From Benincasa hispida (taxonomy: Eukaryota > Streptophyta > Magnoliopsida > Cucurbitales > Cucurbitaceae): 64,000 nucleotides of DNA. The notes beneath the pieces are model-generated. The model saw only the letters and a program-made list of their open reading frames with translations, was not told where the DNA came from and searched no databases. Numbering within the stretch: position 1 is the first letter of the stretch; each line of letters starts with the position of its first letter. Location: the NCBI RefSeq assembly GCF_009727055.1, contig NC_052351.1, positions 4,825,510-4,889,509 on the forward strand. The letters run 5' to 3'. The position numbers and the translations under genes were made by a program. Below are positions 35,256 to 47,971 of the stretch, in pieces.

Positions 35256-35940
35256 CCTTAAAAATAAATCTTTTCTAACCAACTTGTAATCCGAAACAAT
35301 AACTAAATTAGAGGACAAAGTACAAAGTCTTTATTAAGCATGAATTTTGATTAATTTAATACAAAATTCCAAGTTTGTTCGGAGAATTTAAAATTTTAAA
35401 TAATTTATAATAGGTGATTTTACTTTTTTTGCCTCTAATTTCATTGATTTTTTCCCCCTAAACTAAGTCCAAAATTAAGTAAATTATAACATCCATAATC
35501 TAAAAAATTGCATAAATTATAACATCCATAATCCACAATTCACAATAATCTACCAAATTGCAAAAATTGTCACATATATTAATGTAAACTAAGTAATCCA
35601 TAACCTTAAGAATGAAAAGGAAAAAAAAACTCAATCAACAATAACATCCACAATTCATGACTTAAATTAAAAACAATCCACAATAACATCCACAATTAAA
35701 AAAAAAAAAAAAAAAAACTCAATCCACAATAACATGCTATAAATTAAAAATAATGGTTTAAATTAATATACAAAATAAGAGAAAATAAACGGGGAAGATT
35801 ACCGGCAAGTGGCAGGTGAAAGAGGCGGCGACGACTTGAAGAAGATGCACGCGGCGGTAACTTGAAGGAGACGCATGCGGGAGAGGGATCAGAAACAAGG
35901 GAGACCGATGGAGAAGAGGGCGCGATGGGAAAAAGGGAAA
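35256..35940. other. CACTA 5' non-coding region
   Basis: The region between the transposase start and the subterminal array is AT-rich. It has several copies of AACATCCACAATTC-like words (35,480-35,700), an A-run at 35,697-35,717 and a GC-rich block at 35,800-35,950. It probably holds the element promoter, but I cannot point to a specific box. Confidence 0.4.
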
Positions 35941-36019
35941 AAATGGGTGGGGGGCGCAAGTTAGGTTAAAATTTAGGGAAAAGAATGGGAAAAATGAAGA
36001 AGAAGGGATCTGGTTTTTA

Positions 36020-36315
36020 CCAAATCCCATCTCCCGACGAGCGTCGGAGGTTAGGATAAGGCGGGAACTCCCGACGGTTAGGATAAGGCATCGAGAGTTC
36101 CTCGGAACTCTTGTCGCCTATTTTATTCGTTGGGATTTCCTTGAGAACTCCCGATGGTTTTTTACGGGTTGGAACTCCTGACGGTTCTTTATGGCATCGA
36201 AAGTTCCAACGGAACTCTCAACGATGTTTTACTTCGTCGGGAGACACCGTGTCTCCTAACAACCGATCTTCCGACAATCGATTTAGGCATCGGAGGAGCT
36301 CATTTTCTTGTAGTG
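36020..36315. repeat. CACTA subterminal repeats and terminal inverted repeat (right end)
   Basis: The array of GGGAGTTCC-type motifs ends in CATTTTCTTGTAGTG at 36,315. Its reverse complement matches 15,397-15,700 along its length, which is the duplicated copy in the left arm. Confidence 0.85.
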
Positions 36316-36604
36316 AATTGAGGAGCATGATGGGAACACGATATGGAGAAAATATAATATAATAATAATAATAAATATAATATAATATAATATAAAATTA
36401 TAAAATTGGATAATAGAAAAGTTAGTGGAATTTGAAGTTGATTTCTTACTAATGGGTGTGTGATTTTTAGGATCCACCAAATGCCACTATTTATAGGCAA
36501 AGTGGCAAGTAGGATGTGGACTTACATGGATACCAAGCATGAATAACTACAAGGCACATGGACAATATGAAGGGTGACATATGGCTTTTGGGACACCAAA
36601 CAAT

Positions 36605-39237
36605 TGTAAAGCTCGAACCCTAATTATTATAAGTAAGAGTAAGTAATGAGATGTCTCTTAATGAGTTGAATGAAGCCATGACTTAAGAAAGATAGAGGGT
36701 GGAAGCATGAAGAAATAAGCTTGTGTAAGCTAAGTGTAAACCCCGAAATCTAAGTTTCGCCAAAGGAATGATATATTAAATATCATATAAGTGAAAATCC
36801 ATGCAAATTATGGAGATTGAGGAGAAAGAAAAAGAAAAACGTATTAAATAAAGAAACTCACTAATTGGCTTGGGCTAAGTCATTAGATATGAGTTGACGT
36901 GGCGAATTATCCTTGAATTTGGGAGGCGGCAGGAAGATTAAAAGGAAAAAGGAACTTCGAAAGTTTGGTTTTGGCAATCTATATGAGCAAATTTAGTGAA
37001 ATCGGTGCCATTTGAAAGCTAAGGGAATCTAACTTTCAAAGTTGTCTTGTCGGAGAAAGATGGCAGGAGAAGAAGAATGGAAAGTGATGAAATTACAGGA
37101 GAGACAGAATCTTAAGTTAATCAGGGTCGGAGGTGAAGATTGGGAGCTTTAGGCCAAACTATAAGGAATTTGTGGCTGAAATTTTAAGGTAAGAAATTAA
37201 CTCAATTCTAAACATGTTTGTAGAAGGAAGTTTCTTCAAAAGATGTCTGGATTTTGAGTTATGAATTTTTAAAGTTGTAACAGAGAACCTATGCATAAGC
37301 AGACAGCTGCTTGGGAAGAACAAACAAACAACTCACAGTGGAGATTGTAGCGAGAATTTGTGAAGAGGATCTCGTTAATGAAGGAGATCTCGCTAAAAAT
37401 TGTGAAGAGGATCTCGCATTAGAAGGGAATCTCGATAGAAATTGGGTAGGTATCGCTGGTGTCGATGGTGAGTGGGTATCACTGGTGTCTCTGGTGGTTG
37501 AGTATAGCTAGTATCGCTGGGGGGTTGAGTATCACTGGTGTCGCTGGTAATGAGATCTCGCTTGTGGTGATCTCGCTGGTGTTGCTCTAAGGGATCTCGC
37601 TGGTGTGGCTCATGGGGATCTCACCAGTAGAGCCATCTGTGTAAAATTTCTTTAATAAATGAATTAACTAAGGTATTTTACTAGGAATTCTCAGTGATTT
37701 AACTGGGAAATATGTCCTTTCAGGCCAATAAGAGCTAGGAGAAGCATGTAACCCATTAAGAGGCCAACAAGCTGTGAGTGACTATGTGATGAATTAATGT
37801 TTTTAATGATTTAGAAATTATGATTTCTTTAAAGTTATTCTCATGTTAAGTGTATAGATAAAGTGCCAAGCAACGTAACTGTAGAACTGTCTCTCATGCT
37901 ATGTAAAGCATGTTTTCCATGGAATTGATATGATTTAATATGTTATCTTTTCTAAAGGCTTTCAACATGTTTAAGTAACTTTATTTTTATGATAAACTAG
38001 TATGATGGATGAATTAGAATGATTATTTGAGCACTAACCTTTAGTGTTCAACTGAATGTTGTGACTAGTTATGTGACGGATACTGTAGGACAATGAGAAA
38101 GTATCCTTTCAATTAAATGTTTATCAACGCTTGATGTTTACTAATGTATGAGTTTTCCAAGTATGTTTTCCATGTCTAACGCACAATTAGTTGTTTTACA
38201 AGCTGGTTCAATATGTTTTAAGCCAACTTCTTTCACAAAGTATGAAGCGTGCGTTAGGGTTAAAGCTAAGGTTGAATGAAGCTTGATGTACTATGTTTTA
38301 AATATCTAAAGTTGACAAAGTACATGCATTGGTATTTCTAAACATAATGAGTAGGGATACTGGTAGGGAAGGTATCTGAATAAATGTACCTAAGGTATTG
38401 ACGGTACATAACAAACTCTGTGTGTATGTAGACAGGTCTGAATGAGAGGCCGAGGTATAGGTCTTTTGGCTGATAATAGACGGTAGGAGCTAGAGTGGTG
38501 TATGCTCGTTCTCAACCAGGATGTAATGATGATTATTGATGTATAAAAGTTGTTATCAACTTTTATGTCTTAGGGATGTTGCTTGAGATGCGATGGGTAT
38601 ATTTAAAGAGATCGACGTAGGGATCTCTTCTAGCCATAGTTTAATATGAACAGGTTGAAGTAGAGGTCTCATCTGGCCATGGCTTGACGTTGGGAATTAG
38701 AGCAATGAATGTTCATTCTCAACTAAGGTTTAAGTTTCAGATACATTGGTTTAAAAGGTTTTAAGTACACGTTTGCTTGGTATACTTTAAGTTCCAGCAT
38801 TATGTTTTCAAGCTTTCAGTTTAAGCATGAGATTTCATTTTATTAAGTCACTCACTAGGCTTGTAGCTCACGTTTTCAAATGTTTTCTTTTCTAGGTAGC
38901 GATTAGTTCCCAGAAGACTTTTATGTTGCTGCTCTGCCACTCTAAGAAATAGGTTGAAGGAAGCGTAATTTGAAGACCTGTATTAGCTAGTACACATATG
39001 TTTGTCTAGTGACTAGTATTCGTGATAGGGCTCACTAGGTTGTAATATCCATGTAAAATCAATGCTGCGGAACCCTGTAATGTAAATGTATTAAGTTCTG
39101 AGTTAATATGTATGTATTCAGGGTTTGAGTATTAGTTAACAGGTAAAATAGGCAATAAGTGCCAACAAAAGGGTTGGTAACTGTTGTAATCACTATCCCG
39201 TCCAGGTTAGAAGGGTAATCTGGTGCGGGGTGTGACA
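36605..39237 (-). mobile_element. solo LTR (2.6 kb), TGTCACACC family, inside copia LTR
   Basis: On the plus strand it reads TGTAAAGCTCGAACC to GGTGCGGGGTGTGACA. Flanks are ACAAT (36,600-36,604) and GCAAT (39,238-39,242), a one-mismatch 5-bp duplication. The left-arm LTR at 15,082-15,086 has the single, uninterrupted equivalent (ATTGC). It is the same family as 3,173-6,539 but inserted at a different place, so the two are independent events. Confidence 0.87.
37340..37635 (-). repeat. tandem repeat of GATCTCGCT / ATCGCTGGTGTC words in solo LTR
   Basis: Around ten imperfect units of GATCTCGCTGGTG and TATCGCTGGTGTC form the inverse of the array at 5,480-5,770. The open frame at 37,311-37,511 is a by-product. 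Confidence 0.7.
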
Positions 39238-39436
39238 GCAATGGGCATCTATTTATTAGAATAATATTCATAATATTCCCCCCTTATATGGCCATATAAA
39301 TGTGAAATATGCCTCGTTAAAACCATATTAGGAAAAATCCAATGGGAAAAGACTCTAGTGAAGGAAAAAAAGTACATATTTCATATAATATATACTCCTA
39401 AAAGAATACAATATATTTACTCCCCTCATGAAAACA

Positions 39437-40190
39437 TCACTTAATATCTCTGAGTCGCTGCATTCTAGTGTTATGCATAAATTTTTCAAAAGTCGCAATT
39501 GATAATGCTTTTGTAAATAAGTCTGCCAAGTTATCTTTGAAACAAATTTGTTGCATAGTGATGTCGTGATTTTCATCAAGATCATGAGTGTAGAAAAACT
39601 TCGGTAAAATATGCTTTGTTCTATTTCCTTTAATATATCATCTTTTGATTTAGGCTATGCAAGTTGTGTTGTTTTCATATCATATTATTTGAGGGTTTTT
39701 ACTTGAAGACAAGCCACATGTTTCATGAATGTGTTGATCAGTCATTGATCTTAGTCATACACTTTCTCGACTAGCCTCATAAATTGCAAGAATTTTAGTA
39801 TGATTTGAAGAAGTAGCCGTTATGGTCTGTTTCACCAATCGCCATGATATAGCAGTTCTTCCACATGTGAACAGATAACCTGTTTGAGATCTAACTTTGT
39901 GTGGGTCAGATAAATATCCAGAATTTGCACAACCAGCTAGATCAAAATTTTATTTATTTGAATGAAACAAATTCATATCGATTGTTCTTCGGAGATAAAG
40001 GATTATATGCTTAATTCCGTTCCAATGTCTTTTTATTGGAAAATAACTATATCTTGCTAATAAATTTATTGAAAATGAAATATCTGGTCTTATATTATTA
40101 CCAACATACATAAATGCCCCAATTGCATAAGATATAATTCCTTCTTCAGGAACTATATCTTGCTATTATTTTAGTATCACTAAAATCGGA
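39437..40190 (-). pseudogene. copia RNase H fragment (copy A)
   Basis: RNase H removes the RNA strand during reverse transcription. The fragment carries the conserved region before RNase H, a histidine/aspartate-rich body and the terminal MQRLRDIK followed by TGA at 39,437-39,439. Its upstream edge at about 40,180 is the junction with S. It matches 14,171-14,894 in the left arm and 41,150-41,830 in copy B. Confidence 0.75.
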
Positions 40191-40620
40191 AACTTGAGGC
40201 CTTTGATATTTTTTGTGCATTCAATGAACTTTTTAGACATTTTCTAGGGGCTGAAGATAAATTTTTATATATTTGTCATTAGTTCTAATTATTATTATTA
40301 TTATTATTTTTTTTTTTTTGTAATATTTTTGCCTCATTTTGCTATATACGCAAGGAGCCTTATATTAAAAGAACAAACAAAATCTAGCTAAAAGTTTAAA
40401 TATTTTTTCATTAAAAAAAATAATAATAGCACATAAATTGTTTCCCTATAACTCTAGCATCTATATTATTTTACAATACGCTTCTATTCCAGGTCTTTTA
40501 ACACGTCATTGTACTAAAATATGTAAATTCGTTTACTTGCTGGAAGACATTGTTTAGCAGATGATCGATTTGTTGAAGTCAAGTTTCTCAATCTCAATAT
40601 TCTCTAGAATTAGTTAACTT
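40175..40620. repeat. spacer sequence S, copy 2
   Basis: This is the near-identical counterpart of 25,810-26,242, lying between the truncated copia copy A and the reversed 3' LTR of copia copy B. It includes a T-rich run and an ATT microsatellite at 40,285-40,320. It ends AACTT next to the LTR, matching AGCTT at the far end of copy B (47,779-47,783) except at one base. That is consistent with a copia target duplication. Confidence 0.75.
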
Positions 40621-40675
40621 TGTTGTGAAATTGAGGAGCATGACGGGAACACGATATGGAGAAAATAATATAATC

Positions 40676-40712
<37 letters not shown>

Positions 40713-40989
40713 TAAATAAAAATAAAATTATAAAAACTAAAATTATAAAATAATTAAAATTATAAAATTGGATAATAGAAAATTTAGTGGAATTTGAAGT
40801 TGATTTCTTATTAATAGGTGTATGATTTTAAGATCCACCAAATATCACTATTTATAGATAAGGTGACAAGTAGGATGTGGACTTTCATGGACACCAGACA
40901 TGAATAACTACAAGGCACATGGACAATATGAAGGGTGCCATGTAGGTTTTGGGACACTAAGTAATGGGCGTCTATTAACATTCATAATA
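40621..40989 (-). repeat. copia 3' LTR (copy B)
   Basis: In reverse orientation it runs from TATTATGAATG to CCTCAATTTCACAACA. This copy is not interrupted and shows the unoccupied CACTA site GAAATTGAGG at 40,627-40,636. An AAT microsatellite lies at 40,675-40,710. Confidence 0.82.
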
Positions 40990-41151
40990 CTCCCCCTTAT
41001 ATGTCCACATATATATAAAATATGTCTCTTTAAAACCATATTAGGAAAAAACTAAATGAGAAAATACCCTAGTGAAGGAAAAAGAGTATATATTTCATAT
41101 AATATATACTCCTAAAAGAATACAATATATTTACTCCCCCTCATGAAAACA

Positions 41152-44100
41152 TCTTTGATCTCTGAGTCGCTGCATTCCAATGTTGTACACTAATTTTTCA
41201 AAAGTTGTGGTTGATAATGCCTTTGTAAATAAGTCTGCCAGGTTATCCTTCGAACAAATTTGTTGTATAGTGATGTCGCCATTTTCTTCAAGATCATGAA
41301 TGTAAAAAAGCTTCGGTGAAATATATTTTGTTCTATTTCCTTTAATATATCCTCTTTTGATTTAGGTTATGCAAGCTGTGTTGTCTTCGTATAATACTGT
41401 TGGAGGGTTTTTATTTGAAAACAACATGTTTCACGAATGTGCTGAGTCATTGATCTTAGTCATACACATTCTCGACTAGCCTCATAAATTGCAAGAATCT
41501 CAGCCTGATTTGAGGAAGTGGCCGTTATGGTCTATTTCATCAATCATCATGATATAGCAGTTCTTCCACATGTGAACAGATAACCTGTTTGAGATCTAAC
41601 TTTGTATGAATGAGATAAATATCCCAAATTTGTATAACCAATTAGATCAAAATTTTATTTATTTAAATAAAACAAACTCATATTGATTGTTCCTCGGAGG
41701 TAACGGAGTCTGTGCTCAATTTCGTTCCAATATTTTTTATTGAAAAAGAACTATATCTTGCTAATAAATTTACTGAAAATGCAATATTTGGTCTTGTATT
41801 ATTAGCAAGATACACAAGTGCCCCAATTCCGGAGTTCCAATTATATTCAAGTCATCAACATATACAGTTATAATAGCAAATCTTGATTGTGATTTCTTTA
41901 TAAAAACACAAGGACATATTGGATTATTTTGATATCGTTTTTTTCAATAAATATCTACTCAGGCGATTGTACCACATCCGTCCTGATTGTTTCAATCCGT
42001 ATAGTGATCTCTATAACTTTAATGAATACCATTCCCAAGAATTTAATGTATATCTTTCAGATACTTTGAATCCTTTTGGAATTCTCATATAAATATCATT
42101 AAAAAGAGATCCATATAAATATGTTGTGGCTACATTAAGAAGATGCATAACATAGTGAAGCCAACTAAATTTCTTAATGTAATTGCATCTACCGGCGGAG
42201 AATACGTCTCCTCAGAATCAATACCAGGTCTTTATGAAAAATCTTGCACAACTAGTATTGCTTTATATCTTGTGACCTCATTATTTTCAATTCTTTTCTT
42301 CACAAATACCCATTTTTATCCCATGGGTTTAACACTTTTTTAGTGTTCGGGCTAGTGGTCCAAAAACCTAACGTTATAAAAGTGAGTTTAATTATGCCTC
42401 GATTACTTCTTTCCACTAAGCCAATCTTTTCAATGTCGACATTCTTCAAAAGATTTTGGTTTAGGCTCCTCATTTTTAGATATAATATCAAGAGCAACAT
42501 TATACACAAAATTATTGTCAATAATTGCATTGGTTCGATACCATCTTTTTCCTATCATGACATAATTTATTGAAATCTCATTATTATCTTTAGGTATTTC
42601 ACCTTCCTCACTAGTCATGTCGAGGACTTCTTTAAGGGTATTTACATCCTCAACCAAGTACTTTTCACTATAATTATTTTTCATTTTCGAGGATTTTTAT
42701 CTTTGAAACCTACTGGTCTGCCATGCTTCTGGCATGTTCTAGACTCATTAGCGATAACTTGTTGTGTTGAGATATCAATTTTGTGTAGAACATATGCAGC
42801 TGGTATATGTGACTTAGTTGAAGGAAATAGAGCATGAAGATTTCCATGAGCAGCGGAAGAATCATTCCAAATTCCATTCAAAATTGAACATATACAATTA
42901 CAGTACAAGATGGAAACAAAAAGATCATGCACAACAAGAAATCATAGCATGCTTACAAAGAATATCAAGGGATAGAGTGTACGTACCTTTGAAGAAACCT
43001 TCTTCAAACTCCCTCGATCAATCTCCAAGCATCCAAGAACAGCAATCCAGCTCTCGAATGCAACGACTGGTGTAAACCGCGAACACAACGATCAACACAA
43101 ACAACCAAGAGTTCCTCGAACACAATCAAGTTGAGTGAGGATGCCACCATAATGGTTACCTTGGTATTCTCGGTGTGAGAATCCAGGAGTTGTGGGCTTT
43201 ATATGAACTTGGCTTGAGGAAGAGACAGGAGGACAACAATCGTGTAGACGATCGAGTAAGTGGGAGATAGGAAGATGTCTATCGCATAGACGATATGCTC
43301 AATCGTGTAGTAAATGGCAACCTATCGTATAGAAAAAACCACGCGATTGTTTAGCTACGACCAGCTGAATGACTATCATATAGTCAATGCTCCACGATCG
43401 TTTAGTCTCTCTATAGCTATCTCTTAGTGACACATTTTCACTTGAAAGCTTTCACCTTGAGTAACTTTCCGAATCAAGTAACTCTCTAATTTTAGGAAAA
43501 CATTTTTTCTTTTATCTCATGATTACCATAAAACCACCAATAACCTCCCACTCAATCGGTTAATAGAGAAAAAGATTCAATTATCAAATAATTAATATTA
43601 TTATAAATAAATATGATAACCAACTTACCATATTATATTTATAACCTATAGTTTTAATATTTCATCTCATGAAACATACAAACCATAGTTCTTTTTCTAT
43701 TTTATGGTACTTAATGTAAATCATATTTACATTAATCCTCCACTTGATGTATCTCATACATCACACAAATTATATCATATATAATTGAACTTTCTCTTGT
43801 TAATTTGAACACTTCAAACTAAATCCAAGAACTGATTCTCAACTTGAATCCATTTAGCTACCAAGGGGACCTTATGGACCTGTAGCTTGAAGATCCAACG
43901 GTACCTGAATAACTGACTAAACTCTTTAGTCACGCGATCCACCATCTGTTAACTGTCGAACACTCCACTAAAGATCGACAGCTGCACTCTCCTCATTACA
44001 TATATATTTATGTGTCCATATCAACCAATCAACAGTGCGATAGCCCTTCACAAATCACTCGTAAGTACAACTTGGCCAATTTACTGTTTTGCCCTTCTAG

Positions 44101-47100
44101 TTACATTTAACTCCTTATGTACCCCTGATTCCTCTAAGAACATAAGTAATAGTCCTACTATGACTTGGTCTCTCTTCCAAAGAAAGGATGTGGCCAATAG
44201 GTTCAAGACCCGGAATCAACCCTTAAGGGAGCAATCTATCTATTTACCCCTGCTTCACGGAAGGAGTCAATTCCGTCTTGTGTAACTGAGTTCCGAACAC
44301 CCCAAACTGACAAATCCCCAAAAAGGTAGGCTTGTTGAGTTGGAAATCTGGCCATTCTCGCTCATACTAATCAAAGGACCGCCTTCAAAGGCAGGAGTTC
44401 CCAAAACACTCAAGATTAAGGTCATGTCACCTATGGTCGTTAGGTGAGACGTAAGTCTCAATTATCAACGATGTTATATATAAAGATGGATCATCTCCTG
44501 GGTCGGTCTTATACAACTCTTTGTATAGGACACCCCCGCTAACATGTCTCCACATGAATAGTCAGGATCAGACCATCCATAGTAGTTCATAACACTTGTA
44601 AACCTCTACAAAGCAGGTCGTATCCATAGTGTCAACAGGATAAGGTATCCATCATTTATCCTTATACTATAGATTTTTTAGGTTATTACTTAAGGCATGA
44701 TCCACTTGTATATCTCATATACATGCTTAAGTTTACATACAATAACCACAGATATTTCTTTATTGGATATGAGTAAATACTATTTTATTCATAACAGTGT
44801 GTATAAACTTTATAAACTACGAGACTCTTGGAGAATTAGGGCACCAATCCCAACAATTGTTACTTTCTTTACATCTATAAATGCATCTAGTAATTGATTT
44901 CCTATATTTTGCAAATGAAACAATAACGATGCATTCCACATAATTTCTTTTTCCAATTTCTTAACTCCCCCCCCCCCTCCCCCCCTAATGTTGGACAATT
45001 TATCTCATTAACATGACAATTACAAAATCGTACCCGTCAGGGGTTCAAGATATTTAATAATTGATGGGAAATCATACCCAACATATATTTCTAACGTCCT
45101 TTGAGGACCCATCTTAATGTGTTGTGGTGGGGTAATTGGAACATATACTACACACCCAAAAATTCTCAGATGGGAAATATTTGACTCATGCCCATAAGCT
45201 AATTTTAATGACGAGTACTTATGATAAGCTACTGGCTTAATGCGTACAAGTGACGCTGCATGCAAAAGAGCATGTCCCCATACATATGAAGGAAGCTCAG
45301 CTCTCATAAGTAATGGTTTTATAAATGATTCTGCTAAACCATTTTATATATCAACATGAGCTACAGGATATTCAATTTATATCCCATTGGCATACAATAA
45401 TTATCAAAAGCTTGAGATGTAAATTCACCAGATTATCAAGACAAAAGGTCTTAATTGTATAATCAATAAATTGTGCTCTTAACTTAATAATTTGAGCAAA
45501 TAATTTTGCAAATGCGAGATTTTAACTTGATAATAGACATACGTGTGATCATCTACTAGATGCATCTATTAATACCATAAAATATCTAAATGGTCCACTT
45601 GGTAGGTTAATGGGTCCACATATATCAACATGAATTCGTTCTAAAAATGCAGACGATTCAGTCCCCACTATAACTGGTGATGGTTTAATTATCAATTTTT
45701 CTTGAGAGCAAGCATCACATGATAATTCATTACATTGAAGAATCTTCTAGTTCTTCAATTGGTGTCTATTAGAATTCTCAATGACTCTCCTCATAATTAT
45801 AGATCATAGATGACCCAATCGCTCATGCCAAATTGTTAATATGTCTGGATTCATGAACTGCAGGTTCATTGTTGAATATGTTTCAATTACTCGTATATGA
45901 GTATAAGACAATCCAGAAGATAAAGCATTCAACTCTTCCAATATACGTTTTTTATTTGGAACAGTGGATATGATATTCAGATATTCCATATTATTCTTAC
46001 TATTAGTCTCAATATAATAACCATTGCAACGTATATTTTAAAACATAAAAGATTTCTCTTTGATTGACTAGAAAACAATGCGTTGTCAATTGTAAATTTT
46101 GTTCCTCTAGGCAAAATAATATTTGCTTTTCCAAAACCATTAGTCAAGTTTGCAGAACATAATATTGTATTTACTTTTGCTTTCAGCATTGTTAATTTGG
46201 AAAAGTATTTTTTATTTGTAAGTATTGTATGTGTAATTGCACTGTCTGCCAGACAAAAATCTTCTTTGCTCATTTTTGAAACACTCAACATATGAAAATG
46301 ATCAATGTTTCTTCATTAAAAGAAAATAATTAGAATAAGAAAAACAACACTTAAAATATTCAAAAGTTACTAAAAAAAATGAAGATAGATAAAAGAAAAT
46401 ATTAATATAAGTTCAGATATTCTCAAAATCAAAAGAAACACTTGATGTTCCATCAATTGCGCCAATCTTCTCTTCAAGAGATTCACAAAAGTCTACCACA
46501 ACCAAATTTGTCATGTGGGATGGGTCAAATATATTATTATCCTAGCATGCACAATTTGATTCCACATTTTTCTTTTTTTTTTTTCTTCAGGGAGTCTTGA
46601 TAGAGGTCAACTAAGTGTTTTGACATACGACGTGTACGTGACCAATGGCCAGTCATTCCGCATTGGAAGCATTTATTTTCAACACTTTTTGAACTCTTAT
46701 CTTGTGGAGCTTTTCCCTTGTGGTCATCATTGGTTATTTTTAAATTTCAATGATTAAAACGACCACCACAAAATAATAATTATTTCTTCGTCTACCATGG
46801 TCACGGTCTCAACCGTGACCACGACCATGACCTCAACTATAATTATTATTAAAATTCATAGCATTCACTTCAGGGAATGATGTCGTTCAGGTTGGTCGAG
46901 ATTCATGATTTTTTTTATCAATAACTCATTATTTTGTTTGCCCATGAGAAGACATGAAATTGATTTAAAATATTATTTAAAACTTTTTCTCGATATTGCT
47001 CATGCAATGGCATATTCGAGATATGAAATGTAGAAAATTTCTTCTTTAACATATCGGCACCAGTAATTTTTTCTCAGCAAACAACAATTTTGAACTGATT

Positions 47101-47416
47101 TTAAATAATGTGGAATTGTAACCACTTACTAATTTAAAATCTTATAGCCTCAAATGCATCCACTCATAACGAGCTTTAGGAAGAATGACTGTCTTTTTAT
47201 GATCATATCTTTCTTTCAAATTTTTTCGCAAGATAAGGAGATCTTTTATTATAACATACTCCATGTTTAATCCCTATTGTAGGATGTCGTATTTCATTCT
47301 TTAATTGTTTCTCCCAAGTTCATAACATCCAGGTGAATTTTGGCATCGAATACCCATGAAAAATAATTACCATTAATGTTAAGGGCTGCGAATTTTAATT
47401 TTGTAAGATTTGTCAT
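41152..47416 (-). pseudogene. copia gag-pol polyprotein (right arm copy B), decayed
   Basis: The start codon is at 47,414-47,416. Domains read as in the left-arm copy: gag (to about 46,750), CCHC knuckle (near 46,640-46,680), protease (46,291 onward), pre-integrase and integrase (45,990-45,020), then after the solo LTR the KSHIPAAYV block (42,790) and reverse transcriptase with the YVDD motif near 41,854-41,869. RNase H continues to about 41,152, but about 400 bp between YVDD and the ANNIRPNIAF-like block are deleted. Multiple stops and frameshifts are present, not all shared with the left copy, so decay continued after duplication. Confidence 0.82.
42819..44855 (-). mobile_element. solo LTR (TGTTGGGATTGG family), right-arm copy
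   Basis: This is the reverse-oriented homologue of 10,698-12,760, at the same codon of the copia polyprotein. Flanks are TTAGT (42,814-42,818) and ATTGT (44,856-44,860). The end next to copia integrase is preceded by a C-rich run (44,967-44,985), expanded relative to the left arm. Confidence 0.82.
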
Positions 47417-47561
47417 GATAATACTATAAAAAAAATATTGTATTTATATTAAAAATAATAGATATTGAATATACCAAAAAAAACATTAAATTTATTAATT
47501 ATAACGAAGAGGAAACACCAACATACTTTTAGGACCTACCTTTAGTGGAGAAAAAGAAAAT

Positions 47562-47778
47562 TTAGTGGAATTTGAAGTGATTTTTTTACCAATGGGTGTG
47601 TGATTTTTAAGATCCACCAAATGCCACTATTTATAGGCAAAGTGACAAGTAGGATGTGGATTTATATGAACACCAAGTATGAATAACTACAAGGTACATG
47701 GACAATATGAAGGGTGACACATGGCTTTTTGGGACACTAAGCAATGAGCATCTATTTATTATGATAATATTCGTAATA
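47562..47778 (-). repeat. copia 5' LTR remnant (copy B)
   Basis: It matches the first two thirds of the LTR, including CATGTACCTTGTAGTTATTC, but the ATT-rich tail, LTR end and primer-binding region are deleted. The LTR is fused at about 47,560 directly to leader sequence equivalent to 7,940. Confidence 0.75.
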
Positions 47779-47971
47779 AGCTTTAATTAGTACAAAAATT
47801 TATTTTTATTGATAATAATTGATTGCCTATTATTATGATTATTTTATAATCAAATAATTATTTATTAAGACTTATTTTAAGGTTAAGTTAAAGAATAATG
47901 TAGTTTTTAAGAGTAATGAGAAAAGTAGGGTACATAGGAAGGAAAATACAAAAGTAAGGTAGAAGAGAGAA

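Larger units (their letters stand above)
26254..36315 (-). mobile_element. complete-ended CACTA transposon (10.06 kb) with AAT target duplication
   Basis: Both termini are present: CACTACAAG at 26,254 and CTTGTAGTG ending at 36,315, each followed inward by GTCGGGAGTTCC-type subterminal repeats. The 3-bp duplication AAT flanks it (26,251-26,253 and 36,316-36,318), and 40,629-40,631 preserves the unoccupied site. It lies 11 bp from the end of a reverse-oriented copia LTR. Inside on the minus strand are a TNP2-type transposase gene (31,696-35,255) and a second gene (27,745-31,603) that a solo LTR interrupts. Both are damaged, so the element is non-autonomous today. Confidence 0.92.
36316..40190 (-). 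mobile_element. copia 3' fragment (RNase H + 3' LTR), right arm copy A
   Basis: On the minus strand this is the RNase H end (40,190-39,437), the polypurine tract and the 3' LTR. The LTR lies in three pieces: 39,238-39,273, then 36,604-36,319 beyond a solo LTR, then the last 11 bp at 26,243-26,253 beyond the CACTA element. The element is truncated at about 40,180, where it joins spacer S and then a second copia copy. It is therefore a tandem partial duplicate of copy B, not an independent insertion. Confidence 0.78.
40621..47778 (-). mobile_element. Ty1/copia retrotransposon copy B (right arm), decayed
   Basis: On the minus strand it has a truncated 5' LTR (47,778-47,562), gag-pol (47,416-41,152), a polypurine tract (about 40,990-40,997) and a 3' LTR (40,989-40,621). 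Flanking pentamers AGCTT and AACTT differ by one base. It carries the 2-kb solo LTR at 42,819-44,855 and a deletion that removes the reverse transcriptase to RNase H junction near 41,830. It is the inverted homologue of 7,565-15,396. Confidence 0.88.

Noticed and set aside
15397..36315. A single 21-kb CACTA element spanning both CTACAAG-type termini
   Set aside because: The 3-bp flanks at these two ends are ATT and AAT, not a direct duplication. The two ends are inverted copies of the same terminus over more than 300 bp. The pair 26,254/36,315 has a true AAT duplication and an empty site.
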